Source: Chrysogorgia sp. JL179-B06 | Taxonomy: Eukaryota; Cnidaria; Anthozoa; Scleralcyonacea; Chrysogorgiidae | Length of the DNA: 64,000 nt | Reading direction: 5' to 3' | Assembly: GCA_035772405.1 (NCBI GenBank) | Contig: JAYKKM010000504.1 | Coordinates: 1,300,001 to 1,364,000 of the forward strand | Shown: piece by piece, positions 11,091-21,555 of the stretch | How positions within the stretch are numbered: position 1 is the first letter of the stretch | How the letters are laid out: each line of letters begins with the position of its first letter | Notes under the pieces: model-generated | Databases searched by the model: none | Seen by the model: the letters and a program-made list of their open reading frames with translations, nothing else | Told to the model about the DNA's origin: nothing | Position numbers and translations under genes: made by a program

Positions 11091-12208
11091 GAAACTTTAT
11101 TGAAATTCTTTATATATATACAATTATAAATCTCACTAATTTAGGTAATTTATAATTGACTACTTGAACCTATTTATTGTTTACAAACTATATAGAAAAA
11201 GAAAAAAAAGTTAATTTATCTTTAAATGTTCAGTAATTCCGGATTTGTCCAGTCCTAATTATTTCTACAACAAAATATATAATATGTTGTTCTAATGGCG
11301 ATAGACATAATTCTCCTAATACAATAATTTTGGTGTTTGTTATCAAGACCTAGATCGCACAACATATCTAAAAATGTATGACATTCTTTTGAGAAAACAC
11401 CTAAGGAGTTTATTGACAAATTTACAAATTTGACGGATTTAAAATGTTCCTTTTGCTGTGTAATGAGATCTTTGTATCTTGCTCTTTTGCGATCAACATT
11501 TGTTTGGAGATTAGATTCATATCCGACAGAGAGTTCAACGATATAGAGACAATTAGTGAAAATGGATAGAAGCAGATCTGGGCGGAACGTGTCACCAGTT
11601 ATGATTGAAGGGCTCTTATATCCAGGAAGATCAACGAAGAGATTAGAGTTGTTGACAGGTTGTAGGGTTTGTGCAATAAAGCTCAGAACAGAATCATGTC
11701 TCCATGTGAATCGTGGTACTGTAGGTACGACTGACATCCAGCAACTACGTGTAGGAGGGTTTCAGGGTTTAAGCAGAAGGAGCAATCAGAGTTCGACATT
11801 ATTCCCCATTTAGTAAGGTTTTTGCGGGTGGGAAGTGAGTTATTGATGTAACGGATGGTGAAGTTATAAATGTTCTTTGGGAGGTTTGATTGGAATTTAG
11901 ACCATATGCCGTTTAATTTCGACAGTGAGAACTTGATGACGTTAGAGAAGAAGGAGCCTTGGAGATCGACCAGATGATTCTGAAGTTTGTTCTCTTGTCC
12001 GGAGTTGAAACTTTTAAGGACTTCCTTTGTCGAGGTGTAAACGTCGTATTGGATGTTTTTATTGTCACATGTTGTTTTCCAGAGATCTTTTATGGAATCA
12101 TTTGGAGAGGTTTTTAAGGCGTTACGAGCAACTGTTTGGCACTGAACAAACTTGATAGATGGAGGGTATATATTTAGACCAAATTTGTTAGTGGTAAGGT
12201 ATACGTTA
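11090..12208 (-). pseudogene. RLE-type LINE (family R), 3' fragment with zinc knuckle and endonuclease
   Basis: Read on the minus strand this is the C-terminal third of the same family as 49370-52692. The order is a post-RT region, a CX2CX7HX4C knuckle (CSFCLNPETLLHVVAGC), the FTWRHDSVL block, then the restriction-like endonuclease core RPDLLLS ... IVELSVGYES (about 11570-11500). The RT is absent, so the copy is 5' truncated near 12208. The reading frame changes around 11740, upstream of the 160-codon run 11255-11737. RLE-type LINEs such as R2, R4/Dong and NeSL cut DNA with this PD-(D/E)XK-like domain; the clade is not resolved here. Confidence 0.8.
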
Positions 12209-12241
12209 CATTACTACTAATAATAATAATAAAAATAATAA
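12209..12241. repeat. (TAA)n tract
   Basis: Imperfect TAA/AAT repeats bordering the 5'-truncated end of the family R LINE fragment, matching the tract on its other side. Confidence 0.6.
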
Positions 12242-12667
12242 GGATAAGGATGTAAGAAATATACCTAATGGGTTTCCGTGTTTGGATAACGTGATCCAAA
12301 TACGCTGGGTGTTGCGAGACTTGAGAAAAGCGTAAAGAAACACAAGCCGACAGGCGAGTGTATTAACACATCCAGCATTATGTAATAGATAAGCACCGGA
12401 GCCGGATATCAGAGCTGTAAAGCGGCCTAGGACGCGTAGCGTCCGAGGGCTGTATATCGCATAAATCCCGAAGTTCGAGGTGTTTATGTGACTTATTATT
12501 ACATTGAGGAGGTTTCCAACAAAGTTTTGTCGATTTTGTCCAACTTGGATAAAGATTTTCCTAGTTTTTTCTTCCTTTCTTATCTTATTAGTATTCATAG
12601 GGATTTATGGCGAATACATCCCGCGGTACATCAAAGGAAACCGACTCAATGTAATAATAATGATTTA

Positions 12668-12960
12668 TAGTAACTGCCGCATAGGCAGTACATATATCAA
12701 TCGAACCAGTATATTTGTAACATTCTCTCTCCATTTGAGTCTCCGTGACTCAATGGTTGGAGCCACGAACAATGAGAAGGTTACAGGTTCGATTCCTATA
12801 CGGGAATTTTTATGAAGATATGAGCTCGACGATCGTCCATGAATCGATACTGGTCTGTATTCCATATCATGGAATTATGGAATTATAGAACATGTTAGAC
12901 TTACAGTAGCTGGCCTAGTGGGCCACAATTTATTGTGTCTGTGAATAGGTTTCGACAATG
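12668..12960 (+). repeat. tRNA-derived SINE-like repeat, best preserved copy
   Basis: The element opens with a small palindrome (CTGCCGCATAGGCAG, about 12675). It contains a box-A-like TGACTCAATGG at 12746-12756 and a perfect box B, GGTTCGATTCC, at 12786-12796, the internal promoter of RNA polymerase III. About 160 bp of unrelated body follow. Related copies lie at 2568, 8105, 33150-33530 and 44935-45420. No 7-bp acceptor stem or CCA-proximal pairing can be drawn, so it is not an intact tRNA gene. Confidence 0.6.
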
Positions 12961-14764
12961 CTGCAATGTAAAATACAGCTTAATATATAGGATTATATTG
13001 ACATTGGCTATGTTGACACTTAATATGTAAGCAGAAATTGTTAGAGATTGACATTAAGATTGACCGAAATTAATTGACATTAATTAAGATTGACAGAAAT
13101 TAACGACAAAATGGCCGCCGCTTGAACACTAATTTAAATATGGTCCTTAGAAAATGGCGTCTCATTTTACAGTGAGTTATAACATAGAGTGATAATATGA
13201 AAAAGAAGATTCGGCTTATCGAGTAGAACATCTACCGTTTGTATACCTCTTAATGTCTGCAACCACTATTTTCAAATTATTCAGTTACTCATGGTTCGAT
13301 TAGATCAGTGAAATCTATGATCCGCAAAATTGTGTTGAGAACAGCCAACAAATAAAATAGGCTACGCGTCATTGAGTTGTTGGATTTTGTTTGGTATTTT
13401 GAAAAACGTTTGGTCAAACGTTCATAAGTCGAAGCTATATCTTACATGTTAAAATTTGAATATTGAGTAATTCGGCTAAAGTTATATTCCAACATTTTAA
13501 TAATCATCAAACTTGTAATGACAACTGGACAATTTAAAATTTCCGAAATTAATAGAGGCACAAGTATTAATAGAGGCACAGTCTTCGGTCAGTCTCAGTC
13601 TTCGGGAGGAAGGAATATAGGCACATAGCTTATTTCTTTCTTGGAGTGGTAGTTTATAGGATGCGCCTCGAAGTGGAAGAAAGCAACTTTAAAGGAACAG
13701 CATTGCAAATACATCGACGATAAGATGACATGAACGACGAGTTAATATCTGCCGAATTGAAAACTAAACTAATGGAAGAATGCGGTGTAAATGTTTGAAT
13801 TCTACCATTCGTCGGATTAGATAATTAGAGTAGCTGGGGTGAAGCACGAGAAAGCATGCTACTTGTGCGGAAGCCAAACAAGCTTAAAAGATTGGCGTTT
13901 TGTCTGAAAGCTTTGACGGATAAAGACACGTTTGAAAACGTGATATTCAAATGCACTAAAATAGATATCACTTGGGAATCGGGGGAATCGGGGAACCGCG
14001 GAACCGGGAATATTTATAATTAACAATATTAATAATTAACAATGTTAATAATTAATAATGTTAATAATTAATAATAATAATAATAATATTAAGAAGGGAA
14101 GTAAAGTTAGTCAAAAACTCCAATTTAAAACCAAAACGTTTAGTTTATTTTCTAATTTTTATGTGCATTAGGTGTATCTTCGAAGGAGTTTGAGTAACTG
14201 TCGTGCCGGGTCGTGGGTAAAAAGTCGCGGGTCGTGCATGTGTAAAACGTCGCGAATCGTGATCAACCGAAATTAAATTATATTAAATTGACATGAACTT
14301 AGCGGTTGTTATATGCTTTAAACGATCATACAAATGTATGTTTGAAACGGTAAAGTCCAAAACGGAAACATATTATTTTACCGCATTTGACACTCCCAGC
14401 TTGGCAAAGTTTATTCTTCTGAACGCTGACAGTCGTGTAGTAGTTTGAGATATTATAAAGCTTAGAGCGAAAGATTTTTATTCACAAATTTATTTAATTA
14501 ATATTCTAACCCTATCCTTACCATAATCTAACCCTAATCATCATTTGACCTTCCCCTTTATTTTCGTCTGGTAAATTTTAAACAACACAACAGAAAACCA
14601 ATTAAATAAAACAGTGATTATATTACAATACGAGAGCCATCAATGGTTTGAAGTTCAAACTATATAAGAAAATCGCATCTCGTGCGGTTTCACCAAAAAT
14701 TACCAAATAATAAATAAATTTAATAATAATCAATTTTCGCATGCGTAATTTATAATAAGTAAAT
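12961..14764. other. Non-coding AT-rich stretch with minor repeats
   Basis: No supported gene. Seen here: a duplicated TTAATAGAGGCACA phrase near 13546-13576; an AATAATTAACAATGTT-type minisatellite at about 14017-14095; and a short CTAACCCTA telomere-like patch at 14504-14537. Confidence 0.45.
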
Positions 14765-14944
14765 GACCTTCTTCATAAATGGCCGCCGATTTAATATTAT
14801 TTTGTATGCATATAAATTGGCCTTTATGATCTCGTTTTGGAGTAAAAAATATTTTGGATTTCTTGCACGATAACGATGTCATAAAGACCAATTTATATGC
14901 ATACAAAATATTATTAAATCGGCGGCCATTTATGAAAAAAGGTG
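14765..14944. mobile_element. Palindromic MITE (family P), copy 4
   Basis: About 180 bp that folds almost end to end. The arms begin GACCTTCTTCATAAATGGCC and pair with GGCCATTTATGAAAAAAGGT. Three closer relatives are at 26341-26519, 29512-29690 and 40936-41114. No coding capacity. Confidence 0.75.
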
Positions 14945-14953
14945 TATAGTTAC

Positions 14954-15265
14954 CTTCGATTTCGAGTCTCGTTAACAAATTAAGGAGACCACCCAAATTC
15001 TCATTTAGTCTCTGGATGTGTTCCATGCGAAAATGTGCTGGGAAATCGGGAGGTATAAAAAGGGCGCTAGCGCCCTGAAAGCCTGGATATCTTGATCTTA
15101 TGCAGGAGGCTCTTAGATGAAAGCGAACATTCTGTGGTTCACTCGTAAACTGAACTTGTCCTGTGTGTCTGTCTCTGAATTGTCGTATGTCACGGTATAC
15201 CACAATCAGATCATCGAGAGTGGATTCAGGGGGGTTCTTGATTCTATTTGAAAACCACGATGTTA
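14954..15265 (-). CDS. Candidate internal exon of an unknown gene, minus strand
   Basis: On the minus strand a frame of 103 codons is bounded by an acceptor (CTGCAACTGCCCAG, exon from 15265) and a donor (GAAG|GTAACT, intron from 14953). Incoming phase is 2 nt and outgoing phase 1 nt. The protein reads with ordinary complexity, including IVVYRDIRQFRDRHTGQVQF, RFHLRASCIRSRYPGF and LFIPPDFPAHFRMEHIQRL. This is unlike the AT-driven frames around it. I do not recognise the family; a transposon-derived protein is possible. The palindromic MITE begins ten bases past the donor, inside the presumed intron. No partner exons were located. Confidence 0.35.
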
Positions 15266-15474
15266 CTGGGCAGTTGCAGGAACACTTGTGTTAGAAGAGA
15301 GTCTAGGGTCTATGGTTTGAGTAATAAGAGAATCGGTAACATTAATAGTGCTTTATTGAGTGAATTGATTACATTTAATATTACTTTCAGCAACTCAGGC
15401 GGGATAACATATAAAGCATTTAGTATATCAGTCATCAACTAACACTTGCTGACGATGCGATTGTTGACATTGCG

Positions 15475-15562
15475 ATAGCGGCCGTTGCGAAAACCCGAAA
15501 CGGCGGAATATGCCGGAATATCACGGAATATGCCGGAATATCACGGAATATTACGGAATTGG
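15475..15562 (+). repeat. CGGAATAT tandem array, one arm of a 1.4-kb inverted pair
   Basis: Repeated CGGAATATCACGGAATATGC phrases follow TGCGATAGC and AAAACCCGAAACGG. The same order occurs inverted at 16788-16866. The two may be the ends of one element of about 1.4 kb whose interior holds unrelated sequence and a hAT-like MITE. Confidence 0.5.
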
Positions 15563-16104
15563 GAATCTAATCAAAATCCATGCAGAAAATTTATCATGGT
15601 CAACTTTTCTACTTTGGCAAATCTGTGTCATAGTAATTTTTTATACTGCAAAGTGCGTGGACAAAATAGGGAAAAATGTGGTAAAACCGGACGAAGTTTC
15701 TGAGAGAACACTGACTCCTCTTGGAAAACCCTCTTTAAAATTGATTACTGTAAGTTCTGGCTCGTACCCTGCCGTCTCTGTATCGTCTAAACTTCAAATC
15801 CTCGTAAGATACGCATCAGATACGCATAACGCATTAGAGCCTTGCCACTGGCCAAAAGAACCGCAGGTTCTGGGGCTCTGGGGAACAAGTTGTGTGTATT
15901 TAACAACCAAATTAGTTCAAAAGGCATTACAATTACGTTGCAAGTACTTGAAATAAACCAGTAACTTACAAATATTTCGCAAAACCTACTCAAACATAAA
16001 CATTTAAATCTAATTATCTAGAACGTGTCATATTTATACAAGACGAAGAAAAGTTTATTTTGTGCTTTTCTTCACTTACCATGATTAGAATTGTCCATAT
16101 TACA
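15563..16104. other. Interior of the CGGAATAT-ended element; no supported gene
   Basis: A 148-codon frame (15510-15956) runs through here but begins inside the CGGAATAT repeat and shows no motif. It is left uncalled. Confidence 0.4.
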
Positions 16105-16118
16105 CACGAGGGCAGTAC

Positions 16119-16711
16119 CAGTGGCGGCGCCAGGGTACGAGAAGTGGGGGGGGGACAATGCGAACTGCCATTTTCTGCATTTTGGGGGAGATTTTACAGA
16201 ATTTTGAAAATTATAAAACGTCATAAAAAACACTAAAAACTACACATTTCAGATATTTGTATCGGATATTTCATGGACAATTACTAGATACTGTCAGAAA
16301 ATTAAGAGAGATATCTAACAGTGCCATTCTATAATCTGTAATTTGAAAAAAGTCGAAAGAAACCCAAGCGCATTCCGCAAATTTAAACGATCAGGCTTAG
16401 GTTTCATTCGGATGTTGTATTAGCGCCTGCGATACACTAATGATGCCGCTTAATTCAAAAATTGATAAAACGAAGACTATTCCCTCAGATGTTTTATTAC
16501 TTGTCTTCATTCTTATATTCAAAAGTTTATTTAGGTAGGTTGCCTGCCCTTATGCCAGTAGTTCCCATGAGCCAGATTTCAAATCTCAGTCAAAAACCTA
16601 CCCCCCCCCCCCCGAAACGTTTCTCCTCGAATTTGGACGAATTGAAAAATCGACCTTGGAGAGAACTGGGGGGACGTGTCCCCCCCAGTCCTCCATGTGG
16701 CGCCGCTACTG
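16119..16711. mobile_element. hAT-like MITE with CAGTGGCGGCGCCA ends
   Basis: Terminal inverted repeats CAGTGGCGGCGCCA (16119-16132) and CAGTAGCGGCGCCA (complement of 16698-16711) differ at one base. CAGTGGCGG-type termini are typical of hAT superfamily elements. Long G and C runs lie just inside each end (16146-16154; 16602-16614 and 16668-16687). CACGAG occurs just outside both ends (16105-16110 and 16712-16717), a possible imperfect 8-bp duplication; six extra bases (CAGTAC) precede the left end. No transposase. Confidence 0.65.
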
Positions 16712-16787
16712 CACGAGACAAGAATTAGTCAAAAGCAATGCAAGAGAATACTGCTTGTCAAGGATTTCATTATATTATTATTCACGA

Positions 16788-16866
16788 TAATTCCGTGATA
16801 TTCCGCCATATTCCGTGATATTCCGCCGTTCCGGGTTTTCACACTCTGCACTGACCTTGCGATAGC
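16788..16866 (-). repeat. CGGAATAT array, inverted partner of 15475-15562
   Basis: The reverse complement gives GTTGCTATCGCAAGG, then AAAACCCGGAACGGCGG and CGGAATATCACGG repeats, in the same order as 15475-15562. Confidence 0.5.
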
Positions 16867-17009
16867 AACTAACTGTTTCGCCGTTTTCCGATCGCTTCTT
16901 TCAAAGGAAAGCGGGATGACCCGGCAGGCGTTCACAGTTTGTAACCAAAAGACGAATGTCGAGACTAAAGGTCGAGTGAGAGTTGAAATTACATGTTGAG
17001 AGTTGTTTG

Positions 17010-17513
17010 TGATGGTATCAACCTCGCTCCCAGGGCATTTTGCCTCGCCACGGAGGAAGGTCGGCGAAAATGGCCCTGGGATCGGCTGGTCCATTCTATA
17101 ATGCGATTGGCTTGTCATAAAACTCAATTAATTCAGCCGAGTATAATTCATCTAAATCTGAATGCTGTCTTCAAATTTTACAGCAAATTAGAAGTGATAG
17201 CTTTCGCTAAATTGGATATATGCTGCTTCATACCTTTTGTAAGAGATATCCAAGGACGTATGGTGCAATATTAAGCTTGTTAGCTGCTTTTATGCCGACG
17301 AATGCTGACATGAACAACTCTGAAGAGCATTGAACATTTCTCAATTATTCAGGTCAACAAAGTAGACAAAGGCAATGGAACAAAGACCACAAAAATTATC
17401 ATATCTAAACACCCAGAAATTCTGGGTGTCATGTGACCAGCCGATCCCAGGGCCATTTTCGCCGACCTTCCACCATGGAGGCAAAATGTCCTGGAACGGG
17501 GTTGTGATGGTAT
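17010..17513. mobile_element. CAACCTCG-type MITE with 9-bp target duplication
   Basis: The element spans 17019-17504. Its ends are CAACCTCGCTCCCAGGGCAT and the complement of ATGTCCTGGAACGGGGTTG, and the arms continue to pair over about 70 bp. TGATGGTAT flanks it on both sides (17010-17018 and 17505-17513), a perfect 9-bp duplication. Together with the 57-bp element at 41920 this defines a family with CAACCTCG ends and 9-bp duplications, the length typical of Mutator-like elements. An inner palindrome ACACCCAGAA/TTCTGGGTGT lies at 17409-17429. Confidence 0.7.
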
Positions 17514-17950
17514 CAGTCAAGTAATGTGACCAATGCTGCTGCAGGCATCAAAAATCATGTAAACACATAAATGGTTGAAACTTCATGCCAATCCACTTTT
17601 CGACATGTGAATTATTAGGAATCGAAAATTCTAAAAGGTTTGGTGAAGTGGCGAAATCGTGAATAATAGGTCACAAATTTCGAGAGAAGGCCTTCAAAAG
17701 AGATATAGGCTCTTTCTAGTTTCTGCCGCCATGCTATACGCGACTGACGTCTGACGCACTGCAGCTGTAAATTTTGTGTCCGTTTTAATTCCTAAACCTT
17801 TTCCCGATCACGCGCTCTGCCTCAATCATTATATTTTCGTAATACTATTACATTCATTAGATTCGGCGAGGATTCACTGCAAACGGTGCCACGAGTGCAG
17901 TATAAGTCGAACATTCTGACTTTTTTTTTTTTTTTAATTCTTGTTCTTAG
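17514..17950. other. Presumed intron end upstream of exon 17951
   Basis: Non-coding. It ends in a long T tract (about 17922-17936) followed by TTCTTGTTCTTAG, an excellent polypyrimidine tract and 3' splice acceptor. Confidence 0.4.
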
Positions 17951-18288
17951 GGAAAAAAAATGCGCGTCCTAAAGTGACCGATTTTATCTGGCAAGAACTA
18001 CAAAATGTTTCCGGTACCGCTTCTGTTACTTTTTCACGCGACACTAGGAAACTTGTCTTTCACCAGTGGGACATAACCACAGAAAGGTATTCAACATGGT
18101 GTATAGCCAATAAAGCGGGGCGAAATCAGCTATCGAAGTCTGACAAAAATGAAAAATTGTTGAAAGCAATTACATACAAGGGAAGAGCAGAGTCAGTTTG
18201 TTCAAAAAGGGATGATCGTACAAATACAATTATCGAAAGAAAGTTCGATATCTCCGATGATTGTATGGTTAGGATACTGTCTGGAGAG
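17951..18288 (+). CDS. Candidate coding exon 2 of a novel plus-strand gene
   Basis: This 338-nt run is bounded by a textbook acceptor (T-rich tract, TTCTTAG, AG at 17949-17950) and donor (GGAGAG|GTGAGA, intron from 18289). It takes two bases to finish an incoming codon and ends on a codon boundary: 112 full codons with no stop. Recognisable stretches are KVTDFIWQELQNVSG, KLVFHQWDITTERYSTWCI, NQLSKSDKNEKLLKAI, SVCSKRDDRTNTIIE and DCMVRILSGE. Composition is that of a normal soluble protein, unlike nearby AT-driven frames. I do not recognise a domain. The incoming phase fits exons 1A and 1B; the outgoing phase fits the exon at 18472. Confidence 0.5.
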
Positions 18289-18471
18289 GTGAGATATAGA
18301 ATGTTTAGTACGTATGAAACATAAAGTATCTTGCATTATCAAATACAGTACAGTATATTATACTGTATGTCCAAAAACATAACAGAACTTGGGCAGTTAA
18401 CAATTAATATATATTTATGAATACATTAAATCCTCCCTCCGTTAATAATTAGTATATGATTATACGTTTAG

Positions 18472-18529
18472 CGAACAAAAGGTGAATGTGGACCAGCAGG
18501 AGTTTATCCTTCATCTGAGGTAGCTACAG
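18472..18529 (+). CDS. Candidate coding exon 3 of the same gene
   Basis: After a 183-nt intron (GTGAGA ... ACGTTTAG), 58 nt read in the phase left by the previous exon as RTKGECGPAGVYPSSEVAT plus one base. The run ends at a strong donor, ACAG|GTAAGG. It is short, so the evidence is mainly the pair of splice sites and the compatible open phase. The next exon would have to accept one base; 62314-62400 does, but other unseen exons are possible. Confidence 0.4.
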
Positions 18530-19112
18530 GTAAGGATTGAAAATACATTGTGTACTGTATTATATGTTTTCGGTTACCAATGAGTATATAATTATTTATT
18601 AAAAACAAACTCCGAATATGGTTAACATTTTAATTTCAATTATCTTGCAATCATCATCAGGAATGATGTGAATATAATGTGTCTGATGTATGTATACAAG
18701 TTAAAAAAAAAGTTATACATAAGTATAATTAGTAGAAAATGAGAAGTTATTTGGATGCTCTTGTCCAGTGGCTGAACCACGGTTTTTATTCGTGTGATAG
18801 AGAGAGCATCTTATAGAAAAGCAACAATGACCATCGTCTAGTGTTGTGTAGATTTGAAAATAGTTGTGGCAAAATGGTGGGCTCATTAAGATTTAAAATA
18901 TTATATGGCAATTTTAACAAAGACTGGAAATAAAGTAAATATTCGAAAGTATTGATGCGTGTGATTATAATGTTCTTTCATTAGCGTTAGTTTCAACTTG
19001 TGGTCGTTACGGTCGTTTGGATTTTGGAGTATTCTCGCAACTACCTGGTAATCACCCTGAAAGGCAAAATGTTTTCCACTCTGTCGTTGGTGTCACTTGG
19101 GTCGTAGAGGTT
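18530..19112. other. Presumed intron; no gene seen
   Basis: AT-rich sequence with no conserved frame and no recognised repeat. Confidence 0.35.
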
Positions 19113-19275
<163 letters not shown>

Positions 19276-19319
19276 GTCATTCCCGTCGTTTGATGCGTAT
19301 CACTATTAAATATATGTCC

Positions 19320-21085
19320 AGTAATTTACAACATACTGATGACGACATCTCGGGATGTAAGTCCTCTCTCTCGCAGGTCTGCGCACCTATTTTGTTTACC
19401 GCTATCGTTCAACAAATTCGCATGTAAAATTATAGACTCTATGTTTTTCTTAAAGGCGTTAAAGCGTCCAAATTGGCCAAATTGCTGGGTCCTTCCTCGA
19501 ATCCCTTCCAAAGCACTAGTTCCTCTAACGAAGTCAATCGTCTAGTTTTCACTATTCCCTCTGATTTGCCATTATCTGACCCCGAGAGATCTGTTCTTGC
19601 GAAAGGTCTCAAGTTTGTTCCCAACTCCGGGCCCATCGATCTATTTTCAGTTAAAGAGGATACCGAATCTTTCTTCCGCCGCATGCGCCTCAAAGCTTTC
19701 TTTCATGATAAGCCCACTTTGAATAACAACAAGGATATTTTTGAAGAACTCAACCCCACGAAATCGTCTTGGTTTCCACCCGAAGGCGACTTTTCCTCCC
19801 TTGATCTTTTCGTAAGACAATGCCGCTATGACATTGATAAATTGCACCCTCCGCGCAGAAAACAAGTTCATATTAAGCTTAACAAAGAAGAGTTTTTAGC
19901 TTTAAAGTCATTGCGATGTCGAGATGACGTTGTCATAAAACCTGCGGACAAAGGTGACCTAAAATTCATAAACCTAACAATCCTGGCAGGCCGATTGTTT
20001 CCGCTTGTAGTTGCCCCACCGAGTTTATTTCCAGTTTTCTAGACAACGTTATGTATCCTTTGGTTAAGAAGTTGCCTTCTTATATCAAAGATACTAAACA
20101 TGCCTTGCAAATTTTCGACTAGTTACGTTTCAGTAGTTCCGATAAATTTATTTTCACCATGGACGTCAAGTCCTTATACACCGTCATTCCCCATTGTGAT
20201 GGCCTTGAAGCTCTGAAGTTTTTTTTATCAGCGCACTCAGTTATAGATCCCTCCATATCCACGTTACTTCGTTTAGCAGAACTAGTGCTTACCCTTAACA
20301 ATTTTTCGTTTGATGGTGAACATTATCAACAAATAAGTGGTGTTGAGATGGGCACCACAATGGGTCCAAGCTACAGTATGCTAACTTATTAATTTGTTGG
20401 TTATGTTGAAAAACAGATCTTTGAACAATTCACGGGTCCCTTGCCTGATTTCTTCGGCAGATTTATCGATGACTGTTTAGGACTTTAGGAACAGCGTCCT
20501 GTTCACGTGTCCTTTTAGAGCAGTTCATCAACTTTGTTGATGATTTTCATCCTGCACTGAAGTTCACGTGGGAAATCAGCGAGACCTCTGTGTCGTTCCT
20601 TGATATTTTAATTTCGATTGATGGTGATTCGCTGAAAACGTCGGTCTCGTACAAGCCAACTGACTCCCATAGCTATCTTCTATTTTCATCCTCTCATCCG
20701 AACCACACTAAGCAATCCATCATTTATATTCTCAATTATTGCGCCTTCGCCGCTTATGTAGCGACGACCAAGCCAAATCAATGGAAATGAGATCTTTTTT
20801 GTTCAACGTTATTGCCCTACCAACCTTCTAGACCTCGCCGTTCAGAAAGCTTTTCTCGTCCCCCGTTTAGATGCCCTTGAACCACCTTTGGAACAAGTTT
20901 CAAACAATAAAATTCCTTTAGTTCTAACATTTCGTCCTTTCAATTTTAAAGTTAAAAATATTATCAATCGTAATTTTCACATTTTACAAAATGATCCTAA
21001 GACGTCAGCCATTTTCACCGATAACCCTTTGGTATCTTTTCGCCGTAATAAAAACATTCGTGACTCTTTAGTACATACAGTACTG
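19320..21085 (+). pseudogene. Penelope-like element reverse transcriptase, decayed
   Basis: Plus-strand fragments in several frames match Penelope-like RT in order: an ERSVLAKGLKFVP block (about 19582), [10 protein letters not shown] (19930), MDVKSLYTVIP (20159), GVEMGTTMGPSY (20341), RFIDDCLG (20460), SVSFLDILI (20590) and a C-terminal FRRNKNIRDSLVHT (21030-21080). Frames change at least three times and stops interrupt the catalytic region. The terminal GIY-YIG endonuclease is missing: Penelope homology stops at 21080, where an unrelated TTCGAACG-rich cluster begins. A separate GIY-YIG fragment lies at 61201-61584. Confidence 0.85.
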
Positions 21086-21099
21086 CTCAGAATTAACCT

Positions 21100-21240
21100 A
21101 ACGAAAAACGCGTTCGAAGCGCGTTCGAAAAGTGCGTGCGGAACTAGTTCCAGTCTCGTTCGAGCCTCGAACGAGGTCGGAACGAGTTCCAAACGAGTTC
21201 GGAACGCGTTCCGAACGAAATCGGAACGCGTAAGGTTCAA
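21100..21240. repeat. Cluster of TTCG/CGAA palindromes
   Basis: About 140 bp dense in GCGTTCGAA, GTTCGAGC, GAACGAG and GTTCGGAACG phrases, including the perfect 20-bp palindrome GTTCGGAACGCGTTCCGAAC at 21197-21216. It is GC-richer than its surroundings and also open in the Penelope-derived frame. The origin is unknown. Confidence 0.6.
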
Positions 21241-21555
21241 ATATCGTGACCAAATCGGCCCCGGTTCGGCTATCTTCGCTATTTTCCGAACGTTAATCGT
21301 TAATCGAATCTCTTTGAAATAGACTCTACTTCTGCCTGTCTCAACACACTGGGATCATTTAAACGATAGAAAACTGCGCAAACTCTACGACTGTTAAAAT
21401 ATCTGTAAGAAACTGGATATAAACGGCGGCTACGGGACACAGAAATTTGCATGAGTAAAATGTTAGTTAGCACCACAGGGAGCCCAACTCTGACGCCTGT
21501 GATGTGTTTCTCTGTTTCTCTATTTTATTCTATATTATGGAAATTCTGATGTTTT

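Noticed and set aside
12206..12598. 130-codon minus-strand frame
   Set aside because: Runs through a TAA tract and repeat-derived sequence; composition is random-like.
12740..12800. Intact tRNA gene
   Set aside because: Box A and box B are present but no acceptor or anticodon stem can be drawn; the same sequence recurs as a dispersed SINE-like repeat.
15510..15956. 148-codon frame
   Set aside because: Starts within the CGGAATAT tandem repeat; no recognisable domain or splice boundary.
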